Counted from the stretch's first letter, positions 34,662 through 44,446 are shown. The stretch is 64,000 nt of DNA from Virgibacillus sp. NKC19-3 (GCF_019837165.1 NZ_JAGYHC010000001.1:558001-622000); one strand, 5' to 3'. Translations and numbers: made by a program. Notes: generated by a model not told the origin, from the letters alone.

Positions 34662-35672
34662 ATGAAAGATCGATATTCTCGTCAAACGCTTTTTAAACCA
34701 ATCGGTGAAGCAGGTCAAAATAAAATTGGCCAGAAACATGTTCTCATTATCGGCTGTGGTGCTTTAGGGTCTCCGAATGCTGAAACCTTAGTGCGTGCCG
34801 GTATTGGGAAACTTACGATCATTGATCGTGATTATGTAGAATTTAGCAATCTGCAGAGACAGCAGTTATTTACAGAAAAAGATGCAATCGATCAAATGCC
34901 AAAAGTAATTGCCGCAAAAAAACGATTAACAGCTATTAATTCAAGCGTAGAGATTGAAACGCATATCATGGACGCGACAAGCCAGTCATTAGAACCGCTT
35001 TTAAAAGATGTTGATCTGGTGATTGACGCGACCGACAATTTTGATATTCGTTTCTTGATGAATGACCTGCTGCAAAAGTTGGCCATACCCTGGATATTCG
35101 GTTCCTGTGTTAGTAGTATGGGGATGAGTTACACGATTTTGCCTAAAGAAACGCCTTGTCTTCAGTGCCTGCTGGATACGATACCAGTGTCTGGCGCTAC
35201 TTGCGATTCTGTTGGGATTATTTCTCCAGCAGTGCAAATGGTTGTGGCACATCAATCGACAGAAGCATTAAAATTGTTGGTGGAAGATGAGCATGCGCTA
35301 AGAACCAAGCTTGTCACGTTTGATCTTTGGAACAATCACTATCAAACAATTAATGTGGAACGAGCAAAGAAGGAAGCATGTCCGACTTGCGGTGCTGAGC
35401 CAAGCTACAAGTATTTAACCTACGGAGCGCAAACAAAGATGGAAGTCCTTTGTGGTAGAAATACCGTGCAAATTCGGCCAAACCGGGAAATTCATTTGGA
35501 TGATTTGGCAAATCGCCTGCAAAAAATTGCTCCAATAAAGACAAATGATTTTTTACTATCGATGGAATATCGTTCCTGTCGAATTGTATTTTTCCAAGAT
35601 GGCAGAGCATTGATTCATGGGACGAATTCGGTCGAAAAAGCCAAAAGTGTCTATTATCAATTGGTAGGATAG
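34662..35672 (+). CDS. moeB: MoeB/ThiF-family adenylyltransferase
   Basis: A 336-residue E1-like enzyme that adenylates the C-terminal Gly-Gly of MoaD before thiocarboxylation. ATP motif IIGCGALGSPNAETLVRAG; IDRDYVEFSNLQRQ; DATDNFDIRFLMND; zinc cysteines in CLQCLLDTIP and CPTCG. A C-terminal segment of about 90 residues follows the zinc site. It starts at ATG 34662 after GGAGAGGATAAGAGG. Its place between moaA and moeA supports a Moco role over thiamine. Confidence 0.92.
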   Translation: MKDRYSRQTLFKPIGEAGQNKIGQKHVLIIGCGALGSPNAETLVRAGIGKLTIIDRDYVEFSNLQRQQLFTEKDAIDQMPKVIAAKKRLTAINSSVEIETHIMDATSQSLEPLLKDVDLVIDATDNFDIRFLMNDLLQKLAIPWIFGSCVSSMGMSYTILPKETPCLQCLLDTIPVSGATCDSVGIISPAVQMVVAHQSTEALKLLVEDEHALRTKLVTFDLWNNHYQTINVERAKKEACPTCGAEPSYKYLTYGAQTKMEVLCGRNTVQIRPNREIHLDDLANRLQKIAPIKTNDFLLSMEYRSCRIVFFQDGRALIHGTNSVEKAKSVYYQLVG

Positions 35673-35684
35673 GAGAGAACAATT

Positions 35685-36992
35685 ATGGTTGAACGGCGAA
35701 AACCAATTAAAGTAGATGAAGCAATCTCACGTGTGATGGAATATCGAGAAGAAGGCAGTGTTTGGCATGTGCCTATTGAGGAAAGCTATGGGAATTTTCT
35801 TGCTGAGGATTTAGTTGCGGATCATCATGTGCCTCCTTTTGACCGGTCGCCCTATGATGGATTTGCGATTCGCGCAAAAGATACAGAAGTAGCTGCCAGC
35901 AACAATCCTATTTTCGTAGAAGTGGTTGGTGAAATTGGAGCTGGAAGTGTTTTTGACGGGTCCGTTGGCGAGATGCAGGCCGTACGAATTATGACAGGTG
36001 CCCAGATGCCTGAGGAATGCGATGCTGTTGTGATGTTCGAATCCGTTAAGGAAATGGATAGAGACGGAAAAAAGATGATTCAAATCAAACGCAGATTTCA
36101 AGCAGGCGATAATGTTTCATTTACAGGTGAAGATACCAAGCAGGGAGAGGTTCTTGCATATAAAGGCACATACATTACTCCAGGGGTTGTTGCATTACTG
36201 GCAACATTTGGTTATAGGAACGTTCCTGTCGGTAAAAAACCGAAAGTCGGTATTATTGCGACAGGCAGTGAATTATTAGAAGTTGATGAAGCAATACAAC
36301 CAGGAAAAATTAGAAATAGTAATGCATACATGGTCTATGCGCAAGTTGAACGCGCTGGTGGAGAACCCATTTATGTGGGACAATTCAGTGATGATTTTGA
36401 CACCTGTTTTAAACAGGTAACCGATGCGCTTAAAGAAGTGGATTGTTTAATTACGACGGGCGGAGTTTCCGTTGGTGATTACGATTACCTTCCGGCTATT
36501 TATGAACAACTGCATGCGCATGTGTTGTTTAATAAAGTAGGTATGCGTCCAGGTAGTGTCACAACCGTTGCCGAGAAAGAAGGTAAACTATTATTTGGTC
36601 TATCCGGAAATCCTTCCGCATGCTATGTTGGATTTGAACTTTTTACAAGGCCGATTATTCGTTCATACTTGCATTCATTTAATCCGGCATCGAAAAAGGA
36701 AACTGCAATACTGGGTGCTGATTTTCCAAAGCCGAATCCGTTTGATCGCTTTGTGCGGGGACATTTAACGTACAACGAAGGAAAGCTGATTGCTACACCG
36801 GTTGGATTGGATAAATCAAATGTTGTGTCCTCGTTAGGGAAAACAAATATCCTCATTGTCTTACCTGGTGGAACAAGGGGATTTGAGACAGGCGATGAAG
36901 TTAACGTTATTTTGCTGGAAGATCAGGAGGGAACAACGTTAGATGCTTTCTTCAATGATGGAGATAAGAAAAGGAGCCTGAACTATGGCTGA
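35685..36992 (+). CDS. moeA: MoeA, molybdopterin molybdotransferase
   Basis: A 435-residue enzyme that inserts molybdate into MPT-AMP. Blocks: VPPFDRSPYDGFAIRA, IMTGAQMPEECDAVVMFE, FTGEDTKQGEVLAYKG, VGIIATGSELLEVDEAIQPGKIRNSNAYM, TTGGVSVGDYDYLPAI, GLSGNPSACYVGFELFTRP. Full length (E. coli 411). ATG 35685 has AGGAGAG upstream. The moaE start lies within its last codons (8-nt overlap). Confidence 0.96.
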   Translation: MVERRKPIKVDEAISRVMEYREEGSVWHVPIEESYGNFLAEDLVADHHVPPFDRSPYDGFAIRAKDTEVAASNNPIFVEVVGEIGAGSVFDGSVGEMQAVRIMTGAQMPEECDAVVMFESVKEMDRDGKKMIQIKRRFQAGDNVSFTGEDTKQGEVLAYKGTYITPGVVALLATFGYRNVPVGKKPKVGIIATGSELLEVDEAIQPGKIRNSNAYMVYAQVERAGGEPIYVGQFSDDFDTCFKQVTDALKEVDCLITTGGVSVGDYDYLPAIYEQLHAHVLFNKVGMRPGSVTTVAEKEGKLLFGLSGNPSACYVGFELFTRPIIRSYLHSFNPASKKETAILGADFPKPNPFDRFVRGHLTYNEGKLIATPVGLDKSNVVSSLGKTNILIVLPGGTRGFETGDEVNVILLEDQEGTTLDAFFNDGDKKRSLNYG

Positions 36993-37458
36993 TGTACGTT
37001 TTGAAATCACAGAAGATCCGATTCAAGTAGAAAATCTGATAAAAAAGGTAGAGCGACGAGAAGCTGGTGCTATAACAACGTTTATGGGGACTGTGAGAGA
37101 GTGGACAAAAGGGAAAAGAACGATCTATTTAGCATATGAGGCGTATGTTCCTATGGCAGTTAAAATGTTGGCAAAAATCGGGGAAGAAGTTCAAACAAAT
37201 TGGCCGGATACAGAAATTGCGATTACACACCGTATAGGTCAGTTAAACATTTCCGATGTCGCGGTTGCTATTGCCGTTTCTTCTCCGCATCGAAAAGCGT
37301 CTTATGAAGCGAATGAATACGCCATTGAACGGATTAAACAGATCGTACCGATTTGGAAAAAGGAGCATTGGGAAGACGGGGAAAAGTGGATTGGAGATCA
37401 ATTGGAAAATGTACCTTACCCAGAAGGAAAACCAACTATGGAGGGTGTTAAAAAATGA
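36985..37458 (+). CDS. moaE: MoaE, molybdopterin synthase catalytic subunit
   Basis: A 157-residue large subunit of MPT synthase that transfers sulfur from MoaD to cyclic pyranopterin. Blocks: GAITTFMGTVREWTKGK, LAYEAYVPMAVKMLAKI, HRIGQLNISDVAVAIAVSSPHRKASYEANEYAIERIKQIVPIWKKE (read in parts) with catalytic lysines near the C-terminus. AAAAGGAG precedes ATG 36985. It overlaps moeA by 8 nt and moaD by 4 nt, so the three are translationally linked. Confidence 0.95.
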   Translation: MADVRFEITEDPIQVENLIKKVERREAGAITTFMGTVREWTKGKRTIYLAYEAYVPMAVKMLAKIGEEVQTNWPDTEIAITHRIGQLNISDVAVAIAVSSPHRKASYEANEYAIERIKQIVPIWKKEHWEDGEKWIGDQLENVPYPEGKPTMEGVKK

Positions 37459-37688
37459 TAACCATTTTATTATTTGCCCAGTTACAAGAAGTTATTGGTC
37501 AGAATCGACTTGAGCTCGAACTGGAACAGGCCACTGTTACTGAGCTAAAAGAGCGTTTAATGGAAAAGTATAATCTAACGCAGTTGAATTCTGTGATGAC
37601 TGCAATCAATGAAGAGTACGCCCTGAATAATGACATGATAAAGGCCGGTGATACGGTCGCATTTATTCCCCCTGTAAGTGGTGGATAA
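37455..37688 (+). CDS. moaD: MoaD, molybdopterin synthase sulfur carrier
   Basis: A 77-residue ubiquitin-fold protein ending in the required Gly-Gly (IPPVSGG), which MoeB adenylates and which carries the thiocarboxylate to MoaE. The ATG at 37455 overlaps the moaE stop (ATGATAA). Confidence 0.94.
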   Translation: MITILLFAQLQEVIGQNRLELELEQATVTELKERLMEKYNLTQLNSVMTAINEEYALNNDMIKAGDTVAFIPPVSGG

Positions 37689-37692
37689 ATAG

Positions 37693-38208
37693 ATGGAAAT
37701 TATCCAAATTGTCGGGTATAAAAATAGTGGTAAAACGACGCTTGCAAACACCTTTATTGAAACACTTGCAAATCAAGGAGTTAGAGTAGCATCTTTGAAA
37801 CACCATGGGCACGGCGGTGTTCCCTTAGGTATAGAGGAAACAGATAGCGAAAAGCATAAACGATCCGGGGCTGTTTTATCAGGTGTGGAAGGGGACGGTT
37901 TATTTCAAATTTCCAGGCAACAGCCCTGGGACATCGACCAAATGCTGGCTATCTATACGTTGATGGATATCGAAGTAGTAATCATGGAAGGCTTTAAGCG
38001 TCAACGTTATCCAAAGGTCGTTTTAATACGAACGGAAGAAGATCTTCATTTATTAGACAAGGTGACAAATATAAAGGCAGTGCTAACCTCATTGGAATTA
38101 AAACAGGAAAGCTATTCCTACCCCATCTTTACAATCTCAGAGATGGACGCATTGGTGGAGCAAGTAATAAATATATGTAAACTTCAGTGGGAGGAAAGGC
38201 ATCCGTGA
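37693..38208 (+). CDS. mobB: MobB, molybdopterin-guanine dinucleotide biosynthesis adaptor
   Basis: A 171-residue P-loop GTPase (VGYKNSGKTTLANTFIETL; SLKHHGHGG; MEGFKRQRYPKVVLIR) that assists MobA in attaching GMP to molybdopterin, the form all the bis-MGD enzymes here need. It begins 4 nt after moaD and is convergent with fnr. Confidence 0.93.
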   Translation: MEIIQIVGYKNSGKTTLANTFIETLANQGVRVASLKHHGHGGVPLGIEETDSEKHKRSGAVLSGVEGDGLFQISRQQPWDIDQMLAIYTLMDIEVVIMEGFKRQRYPKVVLIRTEEDLHLLDKVTNIKAVLTSLELKQESYSYPIFTISEMDALVEQVINICKLQWEERHP

Positions 38209-38391
38209 GCCCTTGTAGCGCGTAAGCAATCTTTTTTGCAAGGTTTGATTCGCCGTGAAATCACTTGCAGCATAACGAGCATAAAGGCAACCACCAGCCT
38301 TCCTCAAGTGTGTGGAGTATATTTCCAAAGCGGCGGCAATATAGTCGGTATTTTATTTGTTAAAAACACTTTCGTCAGCTTCTCTATCAAC

Positions 38392-39111
38392 CTATTCAAT
38401 ATTGCAGATCTCAATCGGGCATTGTTCACAACCAATTTCATCTCGCAAAAATTGCATATCCTTGATCAAAATTTTCCCGGATTTTTTCATGGTAATAACA
38501 TCTTGTTTTCTAAGGTTAACCAGCATCCGGTTAGCACTTTCACGAGTGGCGGCACAAAATGCTGCCAGCTCCTGGTTGGTTAAGGGCAAATCGATAAGAA
38601 CGCCATTATCTTGTTTGATACCGTAACTGTTTGATAGACGAATGAGCGTTGAATAGAGAGCGCCTTTTTTGCCGTTTAGGAGCAAATCTCTAATTTTGTA
38701 TTGGAATTTTCTCATTTGGTTGCTTACCCATTTCATAAATTCAAAGGCAAGCGCACTGTTTTGCATCAGTTCTTTTTCTAATTTTTCTTTATCGATGGCC
38801 AGCACTTCACCCGATTCTAATACTTTTGCGTTTTGTAAGTAGGTTGCATTATCCCTGAATAGAGTCAGTTCGCCTACAATGTCATTGTTATTGCAAATTC
38901 GTAAGGTTAACATCTTTCCATCTTCACCAAGCTTGCCAATTTGTATCAATCCAGATTTTATCAAATAAATTTCGTGAGCATCCATTTCCTGCTGAAAAAG
39001 ATAGCTATCTTTGTACATTTTTTTCGTTGTACCGATAGAGTCTAATAAGGCATGCAGTTCATTGGATAGTAATTCTTCATGACGGTTTTTTGCTACTAGA
39101 CTTGCTTGCAT
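38392..39111 (-). CDS. fnr: Fnr, Bacillus-type anaerobic Fe-S transcription regulator
   Basis: A 239-residue Crp/Fnr-family protein. The start at 39111 (MQASLVAKNRHEEL) follows AAAGGGG; an upstream ATG at 39129 has no RBS. N-terminal cyclic-nucleotide-like barrel (LIKSGLIQIGKLGEDGKMLTL), helix-turn-helix near residues 178-198 (LTNQELAAFCAATRESANR). The C-terminus carries C228, C231 and C236 (CEQCPIEIC) and Asp142 in KIRDLLLNGKKG. B. subtilis Fnr binds its [4Fe-4S] cluster with C227, C230, C235 and D141, so the match is exact with an offset of one. It probably acts on the TGTGA-N6-TCACA boxes in the window. Located inside the Moco cluster, opposite strand. Confidence 0.93.
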   Translation of the reverse strand: MQASLVAKNRHEELLSNELHALLDSIGTTKKMYKDSYLFQQEMDAHEIYLIKSGLIQIGKLGEDGKMLTLRICNNNDIVGELTLFRDNATYLQNAKVLESGEVLAIDKEKLEKELMQNSALAFEFMKWVSNQMRKFQYKIRDLLLNGKKGALYSTLIRLSNSYGIKQDNGVLIDLPLTNQELAAFCAATRESANRMLVNLRKQDVITMKKSGKILIKDMQFLRDEIGCEQCPIEICNIE

Positions 39112-39274
39112 GGAAATAACCCCTTTCATTTTAGGAGAATCGTTATCGAACGAATAAGAATCTGTTCAACTACTTTCTATATGTTAATTATATCACTTGA
39201 GGCACTTTAATGGTAAACTTGAAAATAACGAAATTGTGACTTTTGAGATAAAATAATGGAAAAGGGGCTTAGAA

Positions 39275-39856
39275 ATGACACGAAAAATACAGGGCGTCAT
39301 TCTAGCTGGTGGAATGTCAAGGCGATTTGGTTCACCAAAGGCATTCGCTGAAAAAGATGGCGTTCCGTTCTATTACTATTCAATGGCGGTATTGAAGCCG
39401 TTTGTAAATTCGATGCTTATTGTAACAAACCCTAAACTGCATCATTTGTTTGATAAAGAAGATGAAAACATTCCAGTTGTCAATGACCTTGAAAATTACC
39501 GAGGGCAGGGCCCGCTTGCTGGTATTTACACCGCAATGGAAACTTGTAATGCCAACTGGTATATGGTCCTACCAGTTGACGTGCCTTTTATGGAAAGCCA
39601 GGTGATAGAAAAGCTTGTTCATTCCATTGACACAGAAGACGTGGATGCCGTTATTCCCGTTGTCGCCGGAAAATTGCAGCCACTTGTTTCCGTTTTTCAT
39701 CATTCGTTAAAGGACGTCATCAAAAGTCAATTGGATAATGGAAAACGAGCTGTTGAGCCGTTACTGAAAAAGTGTAAGGTAAGCTACATACGACTGAATA
39801 GTGAAAAAGCTTTTATTAATATAAATCACCAATCAGACTATCAAACATTTTTATAG
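39275..39856 (+). CDS. mobA: MobA, molybdenum cofactor guanylyltransferase
   Basis: A 193-residue nucleotidyltransferase; signature GVILAGGMSRRFGSPKAFAEKDG, then DLENYRGQGPLAGIYTAME and LPVDVPFM. Links GMP to molybdopterin to form MGD. ATG 39275 follows AAAAGGGG. Divergent from fnr across about 160 bp, 12 nt before moaB. Confidence 0.95.
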   Translation: MTRKIQGVILAGGMSRRFGSPKAFAEKDGVPFYYYSMAVLKPFVNSMLIVTNPKLHHLFDKEDENIPVVNDLENYRGQGPLAGIYTAMETCNANWYMVLPVDVPFMESQVIEKLVHSIDTEDVDAVIPVVAGKLQPLVSVFHHSLKDVIKSQLDNGKRAVEPLLKKCKVSYIRLNSEKAFININHQSDYQTFL

Positions 39857-39867
39857 GAGGGAATCAT

Positions 39868-40401
39868 ATGGCCCATGATCATCAGAAGCATTCTCCCGTA
39901 AGTTGTGCAGTGATAACTGTCAGTGATACGCGAAATAAGGAAACGGATAAAAGCGGGAAGATTATTATGGAGCTACTTTCTGCCGTGGATCATAAGGTTA
40001 ACATGTACGAGGTTATCTCTGATGAGAGAGCGAGTATTAGAGACACCATCGAAAAGGCGATAACGGATCCAACAATTGAAGCAGTAATTGTAAATGGAGG
40101 AACGGGAATTTCTTACCGGGATGTGACGATCGAATCCATCCAGCCGTTATTGGATAAAGAATTGCCGGGTTTTGGTGAATTGTTTCGTTACCTGAGCTAT
40201 CAATTCGATATTGGAACAGCTAGCATGCTCTCGCGTGCCATTTGTGGCGTGGCCAATAATCGCATTATTTTCTCCACTCCTGGTTCATCAGGAGCGGTTA
40301 AGCTGGCCATGGAGAGACTTATTCTTCCCGAACTTGGGCATACGGTTGCAGAGGTAAATAAAGATTTACCTATTAGGGATGAAGAGAATAGAAATTCATA
40401 A
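39868..40401 (+). CDS. moaB: MoaB/MogA-family molybdopterin adenylyltransferase
   Basis: A 177-residue protein of the MogA/MoaB family: AVITVSDTRNKETDKSGKII, VNGGTGISYRDVTIESIQPLLDKELPGFGELFR (in parts), SRAICGVANNRIIFSTPGSSGAVKLAME. It adenylates molybdopterin before metal insertion by MoeA. GGAGGG precedes ATG 39868. It ends the Moco run before a terminator. Confidence 0.94.
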   Translation: MAHDHQKHSPVSCAVITVSDTRNKETDKSGKIIMELLSAVDHKVNMYEVISDERASIRDTIEKAITDPTIEAVIVNGGTGISYRDVTIESIQPLLDKELPGFGELFRYLSYQFDIGTASMLSRAICGVANNRIIFSTPGSSGAVKLAMERLILPELGHTVAEVNKDLPIRDEENRNS

Positions 40402-40476
40402 AATACGTTAGGTCAATCAAAAGTAATTTACGGCACACTAACGGGGAATATTCCAGTTTATCTTTGCCAAAGACAA

Positions 40477-40506
40477 AACCCCTCTTAAGCACAGAGAGGT
40501 TTTTTT
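40477..40506 (+). terminator. Terminator of mobA-moaB
   Basis: ACCCCTCT pairs with AGAGAGGT (one mismatch) around TAAGCAC, followed by TTTTTT. Confidence 0.8.
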
Positions 40507-40557
40507 CATCTAAGTCTACGAATCTACGAATTGTTCCTAGTGCAAGTTTCCGGTCTT

Positions 40558-41295
40558 TTAGTGCTGCTTTAAACGACGAGTAAAGGTCTCGCTTTGATCA
40601 TTTAATTTTAGTTTTCCAAGGAGTTCTCGGAGTGGGTCCAGTGCTACCAGATAGACAGCAATTGATATAAAAATGGAGGCCATCCCGAATAAGAATCCTC
40701 CAATGACATCTGTTGGGAAATGAACACCTAGATAAACCCTGCTGACTAAGATAAAGATGATCCATGCCAGTGTAATAAAGCTAACAATACATTTTTTCCA
40801 AAGTGCGGACGTAGCAAGGACGATTACCAATCCGATGAGCCCGTAGAAAATAGTTGTAGCAGTGGCATGCCCACTGGGAAAGCTTTCATTTGTTTTGCTA
40901 ATCAACTGCAGGATATCCGGTCGGTCCCTGTCAAATGTCACTTTTAGAATTTTTGTTGCTATCGCTGCACAAAAGAGTATCGTACCACCTAACCAAAGTC
41001 CTTCTGCATATTTACGTTTGAAAAACAGGACGATCACGAGAAGAATGGTTAATACGATGATGAGCCTAACATTACCTAATTCTGTTATTCTCATGATCAA
41101 GGATGTTCTTCCTTCTGATATGAAAGACTGAATACGTTCAATCCATGTTAAATCAAAGGCAACAATCCAGCCAATTTCAACATGCATCCCCCAGGCAATG
41201 ATGCCAAATAATACGAGAGCTAGTATCCCTATTATAAACAAGGGGAATGGAGATAGTTTTTTTGGTTTCAATTTATCTTTACCTCTTTCTGTCAT
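40558..41295 (-). CDS. PAP2-family membrane phosphatase
   Basis: A 245-residue protein with about six helices and the acid phosphatase signature split over KVTFDRDRP, SFPSGHATATTIFYG and SRVYLGVHFPTDVIGG. It would dephosphorylate a lipid such as phosphatidylglycerophosphate or undecaprenyl pyrophosphate. The start at 41295 lacks a clear RBS; a TTG at 41268 with GAGGT upstream is an alternative. No functional link to neighbours. Confidence 0.88.
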   Translation of the reverse strand: MTERGKDKLKPKKLSPFPLFIIGILALVLFGIIAWGMHVEIGWIVAFDLTWIERIQSFISEGRTSLIMRITELGNVRLIIVLTILLVIVLFFKRKYAEGLWLGGTILFCAAIATKILKVTFDRDRPDILQLISKTNESFPSGHATATTIFYGLIGLVIVLATSALWKKCIVSFITLAWIIFILVSRVYLGVHFPTDVIGGFLFGMASIFISIAVYLVALDPLRELLGKLKLNDQSETFTRRLKQH

Positions 41296-41485
41296 GGAAG
41301 ATGAATGTTACTTTCAGAAACGCTAGCTAAGAACTATTTTATAATAACATGTTAATAAGGTTAAACATAGGGGGAATTTACAGTTGGAGATAATAGTTCC
41401 TATTTTCGTGTTATCAAATAAGCACACTTTCATCGCCCATGAATAATATAAATTTGATCTTTATTTATTTTGGGAGGTGCACGTG

Positions 41486-42412
41486 ATGGCGATAAAGCCC
41501 TCTATTCTTCAGCCTGGAGATACGGTAGGCATTGTAACCTTGGGCAGTCCACTTTCTGCTGATGTCATCAATAATCGAATCCAGACACTAAAGGAATTGG
41601 GGTTTGAGGTTGTGCTTGGTGAACACGTCTATGCAGCGGATGGCTTTCTTGCCGGGACAGATCAGGAACGCGCCTCTGATTTGATGACTATGTTTTCCGA
41701 TGATCGTGTGAAGCTAATTTTACCAACTAGAGGTGGTGTCGGCGTCGCTGGCATTCTTCCCTATCTTGATTATTCTTTTATTCAAGAGCATCCTAAACTG
41801 ATAAGTGGATATAGTGACATAACTGTCTTGTTAAATGTTTTGGCTCAATATGCAGACCTTATCACATTTCAAAGCCTGATGCTGATTGATTTTTCCCTAA
41901 GTACACCAAGTTATAATTATGATCAATTTTTTGAAGCAACTTCTGTATTGACATCCCAAAGACAAATTGAAAATCCCCCTTGGATACCGCAAGTCAGTAG
42001 AGTTAGCGGAAATGTAACCGGACCTATTGTTGGCGGGAATATCACATCATTCGTAGATATACTTGGGACACCTTATGAAATTGATACCAGTGGGAAAATA
42101 CTATTACTGGAGGAGACCCATGAACCAATCAATACAGTCTATCGGTATTTGAATGCTCTCAAATTAGCTGGTAAATTTCAGGATTGTATTGGCATTGTGA
42201 TGGGAGAATGTACAGAATGCCCAGCTTCATATGGGGTGACGTACGAAGATTTAATCAATGATTTTCTTGTTCCACTAGGTAAGCCACTGATGACAAATGT
42301 TGCTACAGCGCATGGAACTTATAAGGCGGCAATCCCAATCGGTGCGACCGTTAATCTTGATACAATGAATAATACCTTGACTGTAATGGAATCTACGGTG
42401 CGCTCCCCCTGA
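41486..42412 (+). CDS. S66-family LD-carboxypeptidase (LdcA/MccF-like)
   Basis: A 308-residue serine peptidase that trims L,D-tetrapeptides of peptidoglycan or inactivates microcin-like compounds. The nucleophile Ser is in ISGYSDITVLLN, the Glu in IVMGECTECP and the His in ATAHGTYKAAIPIGA. Start ATG 41486 has GGGAGGTG upstream; the frame from 41477 would put the start inside that site. Confidence 0.88.
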   Translation: MAIKPSILQPGDTVGIVTLGSPLSADVINNRIQTLKELGFEVVLGEHVYAADGFLAGTDQERASDLMTMFSDDRVKLILPTRGGVGVAGILPYLDYSFIQEHPKLISGYSDITVLLNVLAQYADLITFQSLMLIDFSLSTPSYNYDQFFEATSVLTSQRQIENPPWIPQVSRVSGNVTGPIVGGNITSFVDILGTPYEIDTSGKILLLEETHEPINTVYRYLNALKLAGKFQDCIGIVMGECTECPASYGVTYEDLINDFLVPLGKPLMTNVATAHGTYKAAIPIGATVNLDTMNNTLTVMESTVRSP

Positions 42413-42793
42413 ATAAAATAGAGGATTATCCGCCTTTCGCTCCTCCGAACATAAAAGCGAACCTTATTAAGATTTATGCTCCTTGCTATGCATTTAGGAG
42501 ATACACTGCTGCGCGCGTTTATCATCGAACGTAAAAATAGTTTCCAGCTCTCTTCTTGATTGCCTAGGAAATTATTTGCTTGTGGCTAACTTGATTTCCA
42601 AAAGTGGCCACATCCGGCTCCAGCGCCCAGCAGTCCCAAGTCTTTTGGTGGGACGAGCATCCGCGCAGTCCCAAACTTCACACTTCTCCATTACGATAAA
42701 GAAGACTTGCCGATTGGCTCTGCCAGAGGCTTAGTCGCACTTATACCCTTGGGGTGAAAGTCACCATCGGCTCATAACTCGCCGTGTTTTAGG
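42413..42793. repeat. GC-richer structured intergenic region, possible dispersed repeat
   Basis: About 180 bp (42600-42785) is visibly richer in G+C than its surroundings and begins with CATCCGGCTCCAGCGCCCAG, a phrase I associate with intergenic repeats in Bacillaceae. A hairpin GTCCCA/TGGGAC lies at 42630-42656. No gene. There is one copy in this window. Confidence 0.4.
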
Positions 42794-43360
42794 TTAGTTG
42801 CGTTCATTTGCTTTAAATGTCGTTATTAAGTCTACAAAAGCATCTACGACAGACTGGAGAAATTGAACAGTGTCGTTATTATTGATTTTTCCATTATCAT
42901 CCAATAGTGTAGCAACATTCGCTAAATAAGCTTCTGGCTGCTGAACGATAGGCATATTAAAAAACACAAGTGACTGTCGTAAATGATGATTGGCACCAAA
43001 GCCACTCAAATTTCTGGGTGAATTACTGATAATTGCTGCTGGTTTATCATTCCAAACACTATCCACTTTAGGGCGGGAACCAATATCAATGGCGTTTTTC
43101 AACACACCGGGAACAGAACGGTTATACTCCGGCGTTACAAATAAAACAGCATCAAATTCTTTTATTTTTTCTCGGAAGGTTGTCCATTGATGAGGCGGAT
43201 TACCATCATCATCAAAGTCTTGATTGTATAACGGCAAATCACCAATCGGAATAATTTCTGTCTCAAATGGATCCGGAAATAATTCCATTACATTTTCCGC
43301 GATTTTCCTGGAGAAAGATTCTTTTCGTAATGATCCTACTAACACTGCGATTTTTGTCAT
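42794..43360 (-). CDS. NADPH-dependent FMN reductase family protein
   Basis: A 188-residue flavodoxin-fold reductase: VLVGSLRKESFSRKIAENV, DDGNPPHQW, VLFVTPEYNRSVPGVLKNAIDIGSRP, AAIISNSPRNLSGFGANHHLRQ. Likely reduces FMN, quinones, azo compounds or chromate; the substrate is uncertain. GGGAG precedes ATG 43360. It is on the same strand as, and downstream of, the aldo/keto reductase and MarR genes. Confidence 0.9.
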   Translation of the reverse strand: MTKIAVLVGSLRKESFSRKIAENVMELFPDPFETEIIPIGDLPLYNQDFDDDGNPPHQWTTFREKIKEFDAVLFVTPEYNRSVPGVLKNAIDIGSRPKVDSVWNDKPAAIISNSPRNLSGFGANHHLRQSLVFFNMPIVQQPEAYLANVATLLDDNGKINNNDTVQFLQSVVDAFVDLITTFKANERN

Positions 43361-43469
43361 TTTTTAACACACTCCCACTTGTTATTAAAAATAAGAATAT
43401 CTTGGCTGTATATGATTGTCTGCCTTATTTCTTCTACATATTAACAATCTTACTAATAAATGATCCAAT

Positions 43470-44402
43470 TTACTTGAAAACAGCATTGATTTTTTCGATG
43501 TCCACCTCAGTTAATGTTAATTCCAATGTTTTAAGGTTAGAATCAAGCTGTTCAGGACGCTTGGCACCTGGAATAATGGAACTAATAACAGGGTTATTTA
43601 AATAGAAGGCAAGAACAACATTTGCTATATCCACATCATGTTTTTCAGCGATAGGTCGTAATTCATCAACTTTAGCTAAATTTTCTTTAAAGTTTTCTCC
43701 TTGAAAATCTTTCAAATTAGCTCTTAAGTCATTAAACGTATCCTGTTCGCTGTATTTTCCTGCCAACAAACCACTTGCCAGTGGGAAGTAAGGGATGAAA
43801 GTGATGTCATTTTCTTCTAAATAGGGGAAAAGCGCTTCTTCTGCTTCACGATGTAGAAGGTTGTACTGTCCTTGAAACACATCTACACCACCATTCTTAT
43901 TTGCTTCTTTTAACTGTTCAAGAGAAAAATTGGAAACACCAATGGCTTTTATTTTACCTTCTTTTTTAAGTTCCTTTAGTGCAGCAATTGCTTCATCTTT
44001 CGGCGTATCTTCATCTGGATAATGCAGATAGAACAAGTCGACGTAAGTTGTTTGCAGCCTTTCTAAAGCATCATCAACTGCTTTTCTTAAGAATGCTGGA
44101 CTATTATCCAAAACATATTCGCCATCAACTTCCCTATGTGCAGCTTTCGTTGCAATAATCAAATGTTCTCGATTATCAAGCTCCTTCACTACTTGACCGA
44201 TTAACTCTTCAGATCGACCGAATCCATAATAAAAGGCAGTGTCTATAAAGTTTATTCCTTTGTCTATGGCATTTTTCAATAATTGCTTATTCGCTTCTTC
44301 ATCAAGATTTGGATAAATATTGTGACCGCCAATAGCATTTGTGCCTATTCCAATCGGATTAATTTCTAGACCTGATTTGCCAAGTTCTACTGTATAAGTC
44401 AT
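43470..44402 (-). CDS. Aldo/keto reductase
   Basis: A 310-residue (beta/alpha)8 oxidoreductase. Catalytic tetrad visible: Asp in FIDTAFYYG, Tyr in the same motif, Lys in IIATKAAH and His in [15 protein letters not shown] motif [14 protein letters not shown] and [13 protein letters not shown]. Start 44402 has AAGGAG upstream; an ATG at 44420 is less likely. A MarR-type operator-like sequence lies 45 nt upstream. Confidence 0.92.
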   Translation of the reverse strand: MTYTVELGKSGLEINPIGIGTNAIGGHNIYPNLDEEANKQLLKNAIDKGINFIDTAFYYGFGRSEELIGQVVKELDNREHLIIATKAAHREVDGEYVLDNSPAFLRKAVDDALERLQTTYVDLFYLHYPDEDTPKDEAIAALKELKKEGKIKAIGVSNFSLEQLKEANKNGGVDVFQGQYNLLHREAEEALFPYLEENDITFIPYFPLASGLLAGKYSEQDTFNDLRANLKDFQGENFKENLAKVDELRPIAEKHDVDIANVVLAFYLNNPVISSIIPGAKRPEQLDSNLKTLELTLTEVDIEKINAVFK

Positions 44403-44446
44403 GAAAATACTCCTTATCAATTAAAATTTGTATATCAATTCTAAAC

